A DNA stretch of 64,000 nt from Actinomycetes bacterium (lineage in GTDB: Bacteria > Actinomycetota > Acidimicrobiia > Acidimicrobiales > RAAP-2). Where the stretch lies: positions 1-64,000 of the forward strand of contig JAKBNL010000012.1 in the NCBI GenBank assembly GCA_021831035.1, written 5' to 3'. Below are positions 7,845 to 16,138 of this stretch, one piece after another. The translations under genes and the position numbers were made by a program. How positions within the stretch are numbered: the stretch's first letter is position 1; each line of letters opens with the position of its first letter. Below the pieces are notes generated by a model that searched no databases, was not told where the DNA came from, and saw nothing but the letters and a program-made list of their open reading frames with translations.

Positions 7845-9287
7845 CTACTTCTTCGTATACTGGTAGGGGTTCTCGCGCTTCTGCCGCTCGGGGACCTCGG
7901 GGTGCATGCCCCCCTGCCAGGCCTCGGGGCCGAGGGTGTCGGTCAGGTACTCGACCGTCTGGGCGACCGTGTCGCGCACGTGGGCGAGGTCCACCCCGAC
8001 GAGGCGACCCTCGGACTTGACGACGTTGCCGTCGACGAGCACCGTGTGGACCTCGTTGCGCTGGGCCTGCATCACGACGTGGCCGTAGGGGTTCACGATC
8101 GGGAACATCACCGGCGAGTAGTCGTTCTTCAACAGCACGAGGTCGGCGCGCTTGCCCACCTCGATCGAGCCGATGACGCCGTCGAGGTCGAGGGCGCGGG
8201 CGCCCCCCATCGTCGCCCAGTCGACGACCTCCTCACAGCGCAGGTCGAGGTTCGTCACGGTGTCGCCGGTCTGGTGCGCCTCGTGGTGCTGGCGTGAGCG
8301 GTCGGCACCGACGGTGGTGCGCATCGCGGTGAAGAGGTCTGCGCTCCACCACACGGTCGTGTCGTGACTGAGTGAGATCGGGATGTCGAACTGGCGCAGC
8401 CGCCACGACGAGGGGTAGCCCTGGCCGGCGCTCTGCTCGCTCTCGGTCGATACCGACGCGTGCCCGCCCGAGGCGGCGATACGGTGATACGAGTCTTCCG
8501 AGAGGCTGCTCGCGTGGACGAAGATGACCTTGTCGTCCATACAGCCGTTGTCGTGCATGAGCTGGATGGAGGTGTCTCCCGTGGCTCCCCACACCCCGGC
8601 GTGGGTGGTGACGGTCACCCCGAGGTCCTTCGCCACCGCGAAGGCGGCTCGCTCGGGGAACTCCGGGTCCCCGGTCACGTCGAAGGCGATCTGGAAGCCC
8701 AGCATGTCCCCCTTACCGTCGAAGCGACGCGCGTAGAAACGCCGGAACTCGGGACTCGCCGTCCACTCCCAGGGGCCCTGCTGGATGTTCCCGTAGGCGA
8801 GAACGAACCGCCCGGGCGTCGCCTCGAGAGCGTCGACGGCGGCGTCGGCGTGCTCGACGGTCTGCAGCCCGTGGGACCAATCGACCGAGGTCGTCACCCC
8901 GGCGTCGAGGGCCTCGAGGGCGCTGAGCAGGTTGCCCGCGTAGATGTCCTGGGGCCGGAAGTTCCGGCCGTGCTCGAGGTAGTACCAGACGAAGTACTGC
9001 GATAGCGTCCAGTCCGCGCCGTAGCCGCGCATGGCCGTCTGCCACATGTGGCGGTGCGTGTCGACCATGCCCGGCATGACGATGCCGTCGGAGCCGTCGA
9101 TCTCGAGCGCGCCGGCGGGCGCGACGAGTCCGGGCCCCACCCCGGCGATCGCGCCGTCGACGACCAGGACGTCGCTGCCGCCGAGGACCTGGTGCCGTGC
9201 GTCCATCGTGACGACGGTGGCGTTGCGAATGACGACGGGGCGTCCGCGCTCGAGCGACTCCCCACGAGAATTGACCGGACCAGTCAC
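7845..9287 (-). CDS. Metal-dependent amidohydrolase (TRZ/ATZ-cytosine deaminase-like)
   Basis: This 480-residue protein starts at a GTG at 9287 behind GGGGGGAGGGGAC; an in-frame GTG at 9302 lacks such a site. The N-terminal beta-sandwich (VVIRNATVVTMDARHQVL) leads into the TIM barrel with MVDTHRHMWQ (HxH), VTTHAGVWG, IFVHASSLSEDSY and SLSHDTTVWWSADLFTAMR, which supply the expected metal-binding His and Asp residues. The C-terminus has the usual IGSIEVGKRADLVLL strand. Family members deaminate or dechlorinate purines, pyrimidines and triazines. The gene lies between the CUT2 importer and the divergent SDR gene and probably belongs to the same pathway. Confidence 0.88.
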   Translation of the reverse strand: MTGPVNSRGESLERGRPVVIRNATVVTMDARHQVLGGSDVLVVDGAIAGVGPGLVAPAGALEIDGSDGIVMPGMVDTHRHMWQTAMRGYGADWTLSQYFVWYYLEHGRNFRPQDIYAGNLLSALEALDAGVTTSVDWSHGLQTVEHADAAVDALEATPGRFVLAYGNIQQGPWEWTASPEFRRFYARRFDGKGDMLGFQIAFDVTGDPEFPERAAFAVAKDLGVTVTTHAGVWGATGDTSIQLMHDNGCMDDKVIFVHASSLSEDSYHRIAASGGHASVSTESEQSAGQGYPSSWRLRQFDIPISLSHDTTVWWSADLFTAMRTTVGADRSRQHHEAHQTGDTVTNLDLRCEEVVDWATMGGARALDLDGVIGSIEVGKRADLVLLKNDYSPVMFPIVNPYGHVVMQAQRNEVHTVLVDGNVVKSEGRLVGVDLAHVRDTVAQTVEYLTDTLGPEAWQGGMHPEVPERQKRENPYQYTKK

Positions 9288-9318
9288 GTCCCCTCCCCCC
9301 ACGAGTGGTGTGGCGCGC

Positions 9319-9346
9319 AGCGTACCACCGTGTTAAGTGCTGTCAA
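9319..9346 (-). promoter_or_regulatory. Promoter of the amidohydrolase gene
   Basis: On the reverse strand TTGACA (9346-9341), a 16-bp spacer and TACGCT (9324-9319) would start transcription about 25 nt before the GTG at 9287. That leaves room for its Shine-Dalgarno and supports that start. Confidence 0.55.
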
Positions 9347-9467
9347 TGAGGACTGTACGGTTCGGCTACCGAGTGGGCCGCCGATGTCGCCCCCGGATCT
9401 CCGCGCCGGGCGGTACAGGGCTGTTTCACCCGCTACCGCCCCCTCGCGTAGGGCCACCCCGGTGCGA

Positions 9468-9486
9468 TATGTTCAATTTCACTGAA
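9468..9486 (+). promoter_or_regulatory. -10-like TATGTT and operator TTCACTGAA before the SDR gene
   Basis: TATGTT at 9468-9473 is a plausible -10 box, without a clear -35. It is followed by TTCACTGAA at 9478-9486, which shares the TTCA-N-TGAA core of the operator at 7765-7779. The wider stretch TGTTCAATTTCACTGAAC also gives TTCA/TGAA half-sites at longer spacing. Confidence 0.5.
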
Positions 9487-9501
9487 CGTTAGGGGGATGG
9501 A

Positions 9502-10206
9502 ATGGCCAGAGACAGGTCGGGACGCGTCGCCGTCGTGCTCGGAGGGACCCAGGGCATCGGCCGAGAGCTCGTGAGGTCGCTCGTCGCCCAGGGGTCCACG
9601 GTCTACCTCTCCGGACGCACGATGGAGAGCGCCCAGCGCGTGGTCGCCGAGGTCGGGGGGGACACCCACCCGCTCGCCCTCGACCTCGCCGAGCCGGCGT
9701 CCCTCGGCGCGGCGCTCGCCGCGGTGCCCCGGGTCGACGACCTCGTCATCGGGGCCATCGAGCGTGACGCCAACTCCATCAAGGAGTACTCGGTGGAGCG
9801 CGCCCTGCGCCTCGTGACCCTCAAGTTGGTGGGCTACACCGAGGCCATCCACCAGTGCCTCGACCGTTTCGGTCCCGAGGCGTCGGTCGTGCTCTTCGGC
9901 GGCCTCGCCCTGGAGCGTCCGTACCCCGGCTCAACCACCGTGTCGACGGTGAACGGCGGCGTCGTGGGAATGGTGCACTCCCTCTCGTGCGAGCTCGCGC
10001 CGGTGCGCGTCAACGCCGTCCACCCCGGAATCGTCGGCGACAGTCCGTACTGGGAGGACAAGGACAACTCCGGGATCGTGAGCCGTACGCCCCTGGGCCG
10101 GCTCGTCACGATGGGTGAGATCGTCGACGCCGTCGAGTTTCTCCTCGACAACCAGGGTGTGAACGGCGTGAACCTGGCCGTCGACGGCGGGTGGCTCAGG
10201 AAGTAG
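9502..10206 (+). CDS. SDR-family protein lacking the usual Ser-Tyr-Lys triad
   Basis: This 234-residue Rossmann protein starts at an ATG with AGGGGGATGGA before it. The nucleotide-binding turn is GGTQGIG (residues 14-20). At the catalytic position the family's YxxxK is replaced: the aligned segment is TTVSTVNGG with V147 and N151, and the preceding strand VLFGG lacks the catalytic serine. Later SDR landmarks are kept, such as APVRVNAVHPGIVGDSPYW and the C-terminal NLAVDGG. It could bind NAD(P) without standard SDR chemistry, or use other residues. It is followed two bases later by the bicupin gene. Confidence 0.85.
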   Translation: MARDRSGRVAVVLGGTQGIGRELVRSLVAQGSTVYLSGRTMESAQRVVAEVGGDTHPLALDLAEPASLGAALAAVPRVDDLVIGAIERDANSIKEYSVERALRLVTLKLVGYTEAIHQCLDRFGPEASVVLFGGLALERPYPGSTTVSTVNGGVVGMVHSLSCELAPVRVNAVHPGIVGDSPYWEDKDNSGIVSRTPLGRLVTMGEIVDAVEFLLDNQGVNGVNLAVDGGWLRK

Positions 10207-10208
10207 CC

Positions 10209-11108
10209 GTGTACGCAACCACCCACATCGACGCCCGCCTGGCCGAGACGCCGGCGCAGTACCGCGGCCACTCGCGCGGGTTTCGGCGCCAGGTGCTCTT
10301 CAGCCGGACCACCGGTTCGGCGCACCTCACGCTGTCGGTCGGCCACCTTGACGCCGACGGGTCGATCGACCCCGTCGTGCACTCCCACGAGACCAGCGTC
10401 TACGTCCTAGAGGGCACCCTCGCGGTGACGACACTCGGCCAGACCACCCACCTCGGCCCCGATCACGCCGTGGTGCTACCCGTCGGCGGGGCTTACGCCG
10501 TCTCGGCGCTGGACGGCCCGGCGCGTTGGCTGCAGATGGCCGCCCCCGGGGAGATCGACGACGGGCGACGTCGCGACACCTTCTTCACGGGCGCGACCCT
10601 CGCCGGAGACGGGCTGGTGGTGCCGGACATGCGCGACCCGCGCAATCGCAACGCCGTGCGCTTCGACGCCTCCTCAATGGACCTGACACGACTGGCCGGG
10701 GGCTCCGACGTCAACGCGCCTACCGTCTCGCCCTCGATGGCCACGGCCCTGCTCGCCTACAGCGGGATCGGGGTGAAGATGCTCCTCGACCAGAACACCG
10801 GTGCCCAACTCCACACCCTGTTCATGGTCGACTACCAACCCACGGCGATCGCCCACCCCCACGACCACCCCTTCGAGGAGGCCTACGTCTTCTTGCTCGG
10901 GCGAGTCCACGCGCTCGTCGACGGTGAGGAGATCGCCTTCGGCCCGGGCGACGTCCTGTGGTGCGGGGTCGGGGCCGACCACGGCTTCGAGAATCGCGGG
11001 GACGAGCTGGTGCGCTGGATCGAGGTCCAGGCGCCTCAGCCGCCGGCGCGCCACTCGTATCGCTTCAGCCGCGAGTGGGAGCACCTCGCCGCCAAGTTGG
11101 AGGGGTGA
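10209..11108 (+). CDS. Bicupin protein resembling (S)-ureidoglycine aminohydrolase
   Basis: The start chosen is the GTG at 10209, two bases after the SDR stop, with AGGAAG about 8 nt before it (299 residues). Two cupin domains are visible: VVHSHETSVYVLEGTL near residue 60, and AHPHDHPFEEAYVFLLG near residue 217 followed by FGPGDVLWCGVGADHGFEN. The second holds the HxH...E metal set. The two-cupin layout and the HPHDHPFEEAY block resemble AllE-type ureidoglycine aminohydrolases of purine breakdown. No other allantoin genes are here, so the reaction is uncertain. Confidence 0.8.
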   Translation: MYATTHIDARLAETPAQYRGHSRGFRRQVLFSRTTGSAHLTLSVGHLDADGSIDPVVHSHETSVYVLEGTLAVTTLGQTTHLGPDHAVVLPVGGAYAVSALDGPARWLQMAAPGEIDDGRRRDTFFTGATLAGDGLVVPDMRDPRNRNAVRFDASSMDLTRLAGGSDVNAPTVSPSMATALLAYSGIGVKMLLDQNTGAQLHTLFMVDYQPTAIAHPHDHPFEEAYVFLLGRVHALVDGEEIAFGPGDVLWCGVGADHGFENRGDELVRWIEVQAPQPPARHSYRFSREWEHLAAKLEG

Positions 11109-11163
11109 CGAGCGCCGGTAGTGTGGGCGGTCGCGGCGGCACGTGAGCGAGGAAGGACCTGAC

Positions 11164-11934
11164 ATGGCGACAGCGAAGAGGTCCGCCGCCCCGCGGCGCC
11201 CTCGATCGGCCACGGGGCCCGGGGCTCCCGCCACGGACGGCCGAACGCGCACTGGCGCGAAGGACCCGCTCGCCCCGACCAACCGGCTCGCCTCGGGCGT
11301 CGTGGGGGCCCGGCTGCGGGCCCGACGCGAGGCGCTCGGTATCTCCTTGCGCCAGTTCGCCCGTGACCTCGACGTCTCGGCGTCGTTCATCTCCCAACTC
11401 GAGACGGGCAAGGCCCAGCCGTCCGTGGCGACCTTCTACTCGATCTGCGCGGCCCTCGACCTCTCCCTCGACGAGCTGTTCGCCGCCGGAGACCCACCCC
11501 GGGATCACACCTCGGGCACCGACGCCTCCCACAACGAGTGGCGCGACGGAGCGGACACCGCCCGCAGCGTCGAACCCGGCTCCGACAACGGCGACTCCCC
11601 CGTCGTGCACCCCGACGAGCGCCGAGTGCTGGTGCTCGACTCCGGGGTGACCTGGGAGTCGCTCACCGCCCGCCACGACAAGACCGACTTCATGTTCGTG
11701 CGCTACGACGTTGGTGGCAGCTCAACGCTCGACGAGCGCCTCATCCGCCACGCGGGAACGGAGTACGGCTACGTGATGAAGGGGACCCTCGAGGTGACCC
11801 TGGGCTTCCACACCCACGTGCTGCGCGCGGGCGACTCGATCTCCTTCGACTCCAGTCGGCCCCACCGCCTCGCCAACATCGGTGACGAGCCGGTCGAGGC
11901 CATCTGGGTGAACCTCGAGTTCCTGCGCCCCTAG
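11164..11934 (+). CDS. XRE-family transcriptional regulator with C-terminal cupin sensor domain
   Basis: This 256-residue protein starts at the ATG at 11164, preceded by GAGGAAGGA at 6-nt spacing; a GTG at 11143 lacks this. After a basic, disordered 40-residue leader, residues about 42-105 form a helix-turn-helix of the XRE type (VVGARLRARREALGISLR ... SASFISQLETGKAQPSV). Residues about 180-256 are a cupin (GTEYGYVMKGTLEV ... AGDSISFDSSRPHRLANIG). Such regulators sense small molecules in the cupin and control adjacent catabolic genes. It ends with a 4-bp convergent overlap with the next gene. It is the best candidate to bind the TTCA-N-TGAA sites at 7765 and 9478. Confidence 0.9.
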   Translation: MATAKRSAAPRRPRSATGPGAPATDGRTRTGAKDPLAPTNRLASGVVGARLRARREALGISLRQFARDLDVSASFISQLETGKAQPSVATFYSICAALDLSLDELFAAGDPPRDHTSGTDASHNEWRDGADTARSVEPGSDNGDSPVVHPDERRVLVLDSGVTWESLTARHDKTDFMFVRYDVGGSSTLDERLIRHAGTEYGYVMKGTLEVTLGFHTHVLRAGDSISFDSSRPHRLANIGDEPVEAIWVNLEFLRP

Positions 11935-12311
11935 GACTCACCGGGCGCGAGCGCGCGCAGCACGCAGAACTCGTTCCCCTCGGGATCGGCCATCACGACC
12001 CAGGTCACCGAATCGTCCTGACCGACGTCGACGCGCAGGGCCCCGAGCGCCTCGAGGCGGGCCACCTCGCCGTCCCGGTCGGCGGGGCGCAGGTCGAGGT
12101 GCACCCGGTTCTTCACCACCTTGCCCTCGGGCACGGGGAGGAAGAGGAGGTCGGGGACGACCCCTTCCTCGGGGGATCCCGCGGGCGGCTCGAGGACCAC
12201 CTCGTCGTCCTCCTCGTAGGTCACCCGCCAGCCGAGGGCCTCGGACCAGAAGCGCGCGAGCACCGCCGGGTTGGCGCTGTCGAACGAGATGTTTTGGACC
12301 CGCAGCCCCAT
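11931..12311 (-). CDS. VOC-superfamily (glyoxalase/bleomycin-resistance-like) protein
   Basis: This 126-residue protein begins MGLRVQNISFDSANPAVLARFW, the usual first VOC strand-helix. It continues with KNRVHLDLRPAD and ends DPEGNEFCVLRAL, the Glyoxalase_6-type ending. The start at 12311 follows TAGGCT by 7 nt and has no Shine-Dalgarno, so the mRNA is probably leaderless. Substrate unknown. The gene overlaps the XRE-cupin gene by 4 bp tail to tail, and the MFS gene ends 11 bp further upstream. Confidence 0.85.
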   Translation of the reverse strand: MGLRVQNISFDSANPAVLARFWSEALGWRVTYEEDDEVVLEPPAGSPEEGVVPDLLFLPVPEGKVVKNRVHLDLRPADRDGEVARLEALGALRVDVGQDDSVTWVVMADPEGNEFCVLRALAPGES

Positions 12312-12321
12312 GGGGTGGAGC

Positions 12322-13752
12322 CTACGCCGCGCCGTCCCCGGCGATCTCCTCGAGCGTGCGGCCCTTGGTCTCGGGCAGCAGCCGGGTGACCGCGAGTCCC
12401 AAGACGGCCGCCCCGGCCGCGACGGCCAGCATGCCACGCAGCCCCAGGCTCGAGTCGAGCGACGGCACCATGAAGACCCCGACGAAGGCTCCCAGTTTGC
12501 CGATCCCGGCCGCCATGCCGTGACCGGTGGTGCGCTGGCTCACCGGGAAGACCTCCGACGGCAGGACGAAGGTCGTCGTGTTCGGACCGAACTCGACGAA
12601 GAAGTAGCTGACTCCGAAGATGAGCACGAACGGCACGATCGCCGTCGTCAGCACCGGGACGGCCGCGAGGACGGCGAAGCACAGCACCATCACCGCGAAA
12701 CCGATGTACTGGAGCCGACGGTGTCCCACCCGATCCATGCGCGCCACCGCCAGCAGGTAGCCCGGCACCGCGAAGACGACGAACATGGCGAGCGACCAGA
12801 GCAGGTCGACCTTCAACGTGCCCGTCGGGGCGACCCGAGAGAGGATGACCGGCAGCGAGAGGGTGTTGCCGTAGTAGGCGTAGTCGAAGAGGAACCACGC
12901 GCCCGCCGTGCCCAGGATGAGTCGCCAGGTCGCACCACTCGACATGAACTGGCGCCAGGTCACTCGCACACTCGCCGTCGCCGCGACCGGGCCGTCGGCC
13001 ACGATCTCGCCCTGGGCGAAGTCGACGAGCGAGCGGGCCGCGGCCTCGTGATCGCCCTTGACGTGGTGGACGAAGCGCGGCGACTCGGGCATACGCCCGC
13101 GCAGGTAGATCACGGCCGCCGCGGGCACCGCCCCGAGGCCCAGCAGCAGGCGCCAGACCACCGAGTCCGCGAGGCCGACCGAGAGCAGCACCAGGGCCAC
13201 GAGGGGCCCCACGATGAGCCCGAGGGCCTGCATCGAGAAGACCAGGCCCACGAGCCGGCCACGGTCCTTCGAATTCGAGTACTCGCTCATGAGCACGGCC
13301 GACACCGGGTAGTCGCCCCCGATGCCCAGGCCGAGGACGAAGCGCGCGATCACGAGCCAGAGGAACGACGGCGCCGCGGCCGAGGCGACGGCCCCCACGA
13401 TCATGATGGCGGCGACCGTCACGTAGGTCGTCTTGCGCCCGAAGACGTCGGCGAGCCGACCGAAGACGAACGCCCCGACGAACGCGCCGAGGATCGCCGC
13501 GCCGGTCACCCAGCTACCCTCGGTGGTCGTCAGCCCCCACTGAGTCTTCACGAGCGAGGCGACCGTCGAGATGACGAAGAGGTCGTAGGCGTCGGTGAAG
13601 AAGCCCATCCCCGAGACCACGACGGCACGGCGGTGGAAACGGCCCGTCGGCGCCTCGTTGAGCAGGTCGATGGCCGTGCGCACCACCGCCGGAGACTCGG
13701 CGGGGGCGACGTCGGCGGGGCCCTCGTGGGTCGGGTGCAGGAGATCGTCCAC
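12322..13752 (-). CDS. MFS transporter, PHS-like (phosphate/organic acid:H+ symporter type)
   Basis: This 476-residue membrane protein has about 12 hydrophobic helices. It carries MFS motif A in FGRLADVFGRKTTYV and a loop LGIGGDYPVSAVLMSEYSNSKDRGRLVG strongly resembling the GGDYPLS signature of the PHS family (Pho84-like). RMPESPRFVHHVKG marks the central loop. The amphipathic N-terminus is about 40 residues. The substrate could be phosphate or an organic anion. The promoter region (13753-13900) contains the palindrome CGGTTAACCG at 13795-13804, a possible operator. Confidence 0.87.
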   Translation of the reverse strand: MDDLLHPTHEGPADVAPAESPAVVRTAIDLLNEAPTGRFHRRAVVVSGMGFFTDAYDLFVISTVASLVKTQWGLTTTEGSWVTGAAILGAFVGAFVFGRLADVFGRKTTYVTVAAIMIVGAVASAAAPSFLWLVIARFVLGLGIGGDYPVSAVLMSEYSNSKDRGRLVGLVFSMQALGLIVGPLVALVLLSVGLADSVVWRLLLGLGAVPAAAVIYLRGRMPESPRFVHHVKGDHEAAARSLVDFAQGEIVADGPVAATASVRVTWRQFMSSGATWRLILGTAGAWFLFDYAYYGNTLSLPVILSRVAPTGTLKVDLLWSLAMFVVFAVPGYLLAVARMDRVGHRRLQYIGFAVMVLCFAVLAAVPVLTTAIVPFVLIFGVSYFFVEFGPNTTTFVLPSEVFPVSQRTTGHGMAAGIGKLGAFVGVFMVPSLDSSLGLRGMLAVAAGAAVLGLAVTRLLPETKGRTLEEIAGDGAA

Positions 13753-13794
13753 GACCCGAGTTTCGCGGGCGCGACGTGAAACGCGCAGTGGCCC

Positions 13795-13804
13795 CGGTTA
13801 ACCG
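13795..13804. promoter_or_regulatory. Palindrome CGGTTAACCG between MFS and HAD genes
   Basis: A perfect 10-bp palindrome lies in the divergent intergenic region between the MFS (reverse) and HAD (forward) genes. It could be an operator for either; only the symmetry supports this. Confidence 0.25.
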
Positions 13805-13889
13805 CGGGTGAACTCTCCGTGAAGGTTTGCCCTCCCCGAGGCCCCCTCCGGGACCATCGACCCGGTCACGGTGTCGCTCGGGCCCCCCG

Positions 13890-13895
13890 TAGCAT
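13890..13895 (+). promoter_or_regulatory. -10 box TAGCAT of a leaderless HAD mRNA
   Basis: TAGCAT is followed by exactly 6 nt and then the ATG at 13902. There is no Shine-Dalgarno. The same TAnnnT-N6-start arrangement occurs before seven other genes in the window. Confidence 0.5.
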
Positions 13896-13901
13896 CGCGC
13901 C

Positions 13902-14513
13902 ATGGCGATCGGCCACGTCCTGTTCGACGCCGACGGGGTGCTCCAGGAGCTGCCCGGCGGGTGGCGCGAGCGCGTGCGGCCGTACCTCGGTGAGCGCACC
14001 GAGGAGTTCCTCGAGCTGACCTGGCGCGAGGAGTGGCCGTGCCTCGAGGGTGCGATCGACTACCTCCCCTTGCTCGCACGCCACCTCGAGCTCTTCGACG
14101 TGGCGGTGCCCGCAGAACGGTTCTTCTACGAGGTGTGGTGCGACCTGCGCGTCGACGAGACCTCCGTCGCGCTCGTCGGCGCGCTGCGCGCCAAGGGGCT
14201 CGGCGTGCACCTCGCGACGAACCAGGAGATGCACCGCTCGGCCTACATGCGCGACACCCTCGGTTACGACCGCCTGTTCGAGCGGAGCTTCTACTCCTAC
14301 GAGGTCGGCCACGCCAAGCCCAGCGGGCGCTTCTTCGAGACCGTGCTCGAGCGCCTGGGCGCCCGCGGCGCCGAGGTCCTGTTCATCGACGACGTCGCAG
14401 AGAACGTCGAGGCGGCGCGACGGGTCGGACTCCACGCCGAGCACTGGAGCCTCGAACGGGGACACGACCGCCTGGTCGCGGCGCTCGGCGCGCACGGCCT
14501 CGACGTCGCCTAG
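13902..14513 (+). CDS. HAD-superfamily hydrolase
   Basis: This 203-residue protein shows all HAD motifs. Motif I is LFDADGVLQ near residue 8 (nucleophile Asp and second Asp), motif II is HLATNQEMH near 104, motif III is the Lys of VGHAKPSGRFF near 140, and motif IV is VLFIDDVAENVEAARRVG near 165. A helical cap lies between motifs I and II. This layout fits HAD-IA phosphatases and haloacid dehalogenase relatives. Its stop overlaps that of the following reverse-strand oxidase by 4 bp. Confidence 0.9.
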   Translation: MAIGHVLFDADGVLQELPGGWRERVRPYLGERTEEFLELTWREEWPCLEGAIDYLPLLARHLELFDVAVPAERFFYEVWCDLRVDETSVALVGALRAKGLGVHLATNQEMHRSAYMRDTLGYDRLFERSFYSYEVGHAKPSGRFFETVLERLGARGAEVLFIDDVAENVEAARRVGLHAEHWSLERGHDRLVAALGAHGLDVA

Positions 14514-16054
14514 GTACCCTGAGCGGGCAGGGGGACCGACTGGGCGAAGCGGAACCGGTCCGAGGGGTCGTAGTGCGCCTTCACCCTCGACAGACGCGCC
14601 AGGTTGGTTCCGTAGTAGGCGCGAGCCCAGTCGGTGAGGGTCGGGTCGATGTAGTTCACGTAGGCACCCTCGGTCGGGTCGATGACGGTGGCGCCGAGCC
14701 AGCGCAACCACCGTGCGCCCGCGTCGATCTCGGTCGGCGGCGAGCCGGTCCCCCAGGAGAAGGTCGCCTGGACGCCCGCCACCTTGTCGCGATGGACGAA
14801 GGCCGTCGCGTCCGGGGCGACCCGATTGACCGTCCCGCCGTAGCCGTCGAAGGCCACACCGCCGCCGAGGGCCGGGGCGTCGCGAGCGAGCCGCTCGACG
14901 GCCGCCGCCCACTGGGCGGTGCGCTCGCGACCCTCGGGCGTTCCCACGTAGGACGACTTGGCCGCGTAGGCCGCGTGCCCGAGCACCCCGCCCGGCCACT
15001 GGCCGGCGGTGTGGCACGCCGCGATCGTGAGGCTCGCGCACCCCGCCTCGACCTTCATCGCCTCGAGGACGTCGTCGCCCCCGACGAACGACGCGCCCGC
15101 CGGACCGGCGAGCCCCGCCAACCGATCGAGGCGGCGGCGAAGTTCCGCGCTCGAGCCGCAGTAGACGCCGTTCACCTGGACGACGAGGCCCGCCGACCCC
15201 TCGGAGAACAGCTGGCAGTTCGACCAGGTCTCGTCGGGCTCGGTCGCGATCCACTGCTGCCACCCCTCGAGGACGGCCGCCGCCCGGTCCCACGGGTAGC
15301 GCTGGGAGAACAGGGCCAGCGGCGGGACCGGCTCGAGGGAGAGGTGAAAGGAGGTGACCGCGGCGAAGTTGCCCCCGCCCCCTCCGCGCAGGGCCCACCA
15401 CAGGTCGGCGTGCGCCTCAGGTCCGACGGCGATCTGGTCCCCCGCCGCGCTGACCGCCCGCGCTCCGAGCACGTGGTCGCAGGTCAGCCCGTAGCGACGG
15501 GCCAGGACCCCGACACCCCCGCCCATCGCGAGCCCCCCGACCCCCACGGTCGGGCACGTCCCGCCCGGCACGAGGAGGCCGTGGCGGGCGACGGCGTCGT
15601 AGAGGTCGATGAGCTGGGTCCCCGCGCCGACCTTCGCGACGCGCCGGCGCGGATCCACCTCGACCGCGTTGAGCGCACCCACGTCGACGACGAGTCCCGG
15701 CGAACTCGAGTAGCCCCCGTAGCTGTGACCGCCCGAGCGCAGGGCGAAGGGGACGGCGTGGCGTCGGGTGAAGTCGAGGCAGCGCGCCACGTCGTCCGAG
15801 CCTCGACAGAGGGCGACCGCCGCCGGACGCAGGTCCGCGAAGCGCGCGTTGTAGAGGAGCGCGGCCTCGAGATAGCGTGCCTGGCCCGGGCGGACGAGCC
15901 GCCCGTCGAGCCCGGCGGCCAGGCGGCCCCAGGGCACCCGCGCGTAGCGCTCGAGCTCCGCGGCCGACGCCGCTCCCTCGGCCGCCAGGAGTGCGCCCGC
16001 GACGCCGAGGGCGCCACCGAGGAGGGCGCGCCGGCTCACGCGAGTACGGGACAT
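14510..16054 (-). CDS. Exported BBE-like FAD-linked oxidase
   Basis: This 514-residue protein begins with a twin-arginine-like leader (SRRALLGGALGVAGALLAA), so export by Tat in the folded, flavinylated state is likely. The FAD_binding_4 domain has ALRSGGHSYGGY, whose His is the usual 8-alpha attachment site. It also has GGTCPTVGVGGLAMGGGVG, whose Cys matches the second covalent site of bicovalent berberine-bridge-type oxidases. The C-terminal BBE segment reads YYGTNLARLSRVKAHYDPSDRF. Family members oxidise sugars, alcohols or alkaloids. TAGGTT lies 6 nt before the ATG, so the mRNA looks leaderless. Confidence 0.92.
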   Translation of the reverse strand: MSRTRVSRRALLGGALGVAGALLAAEGAASAAELERYARVPWGRLAAGLDGRLVRPGQARYLEAALLYNARFADLRPAAVALCRGSDDVARCLDFTRRHAVPFALRSGGHSYGGYSSSPGLVVDVGALNAVEVDPRRRVAKVGAGTQLIDLYDAVARHGLLVPGGTCPTVGVGGLAMGGGVGVLARRYGLTCDHVLGARAVSAAGDQIAVGPEAHADLWWALRGGGGGNFAAVTSFHLSLEPVPPLALFSQRYPWDRAAAVLEGWQQWIATEPDETWSNCQLFSEGSAGLVVQVNGVYCGSSAELRRRLDRLAGLAGPAGASFVGGDDVLEAMKVEAGCASLTIAACHTAGQWPGGVLGHAAYAAKSSYVGTPEGRERTAQWAAAVERLARDAPALGGGVAFDGYGGTVNRVAPDATAFVHRDKVAGVQATFSWGTGSPPTEIDAGARWLRWLGATVIDPTEGAYVNYIDPTLTDWARAYYGTNLARLSRVKAHYDPSDRFRFAQSVPLPAQGT

Positions 16055-16060
16055 CCCGTG

Positions 16061-16066
16061 AACCTA
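16061..16066 (-). promoter_or_regulatory. -10 box TAGGTT of the leaderless oxidase mRNA
   Basis: On the reverse strand TAGGTT, six nucleotides and then the ATG at 16054; no Shine-Dalgarno is present. Confidence 0.5.
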
Positions 16067-16138
16067 CGTCACGACCGCTCGATCGCCCCGGCACGGTGCG
16101 GGCGGTGCCGCGCCGCGCGGGAGAGACCCGCGCCGGGC

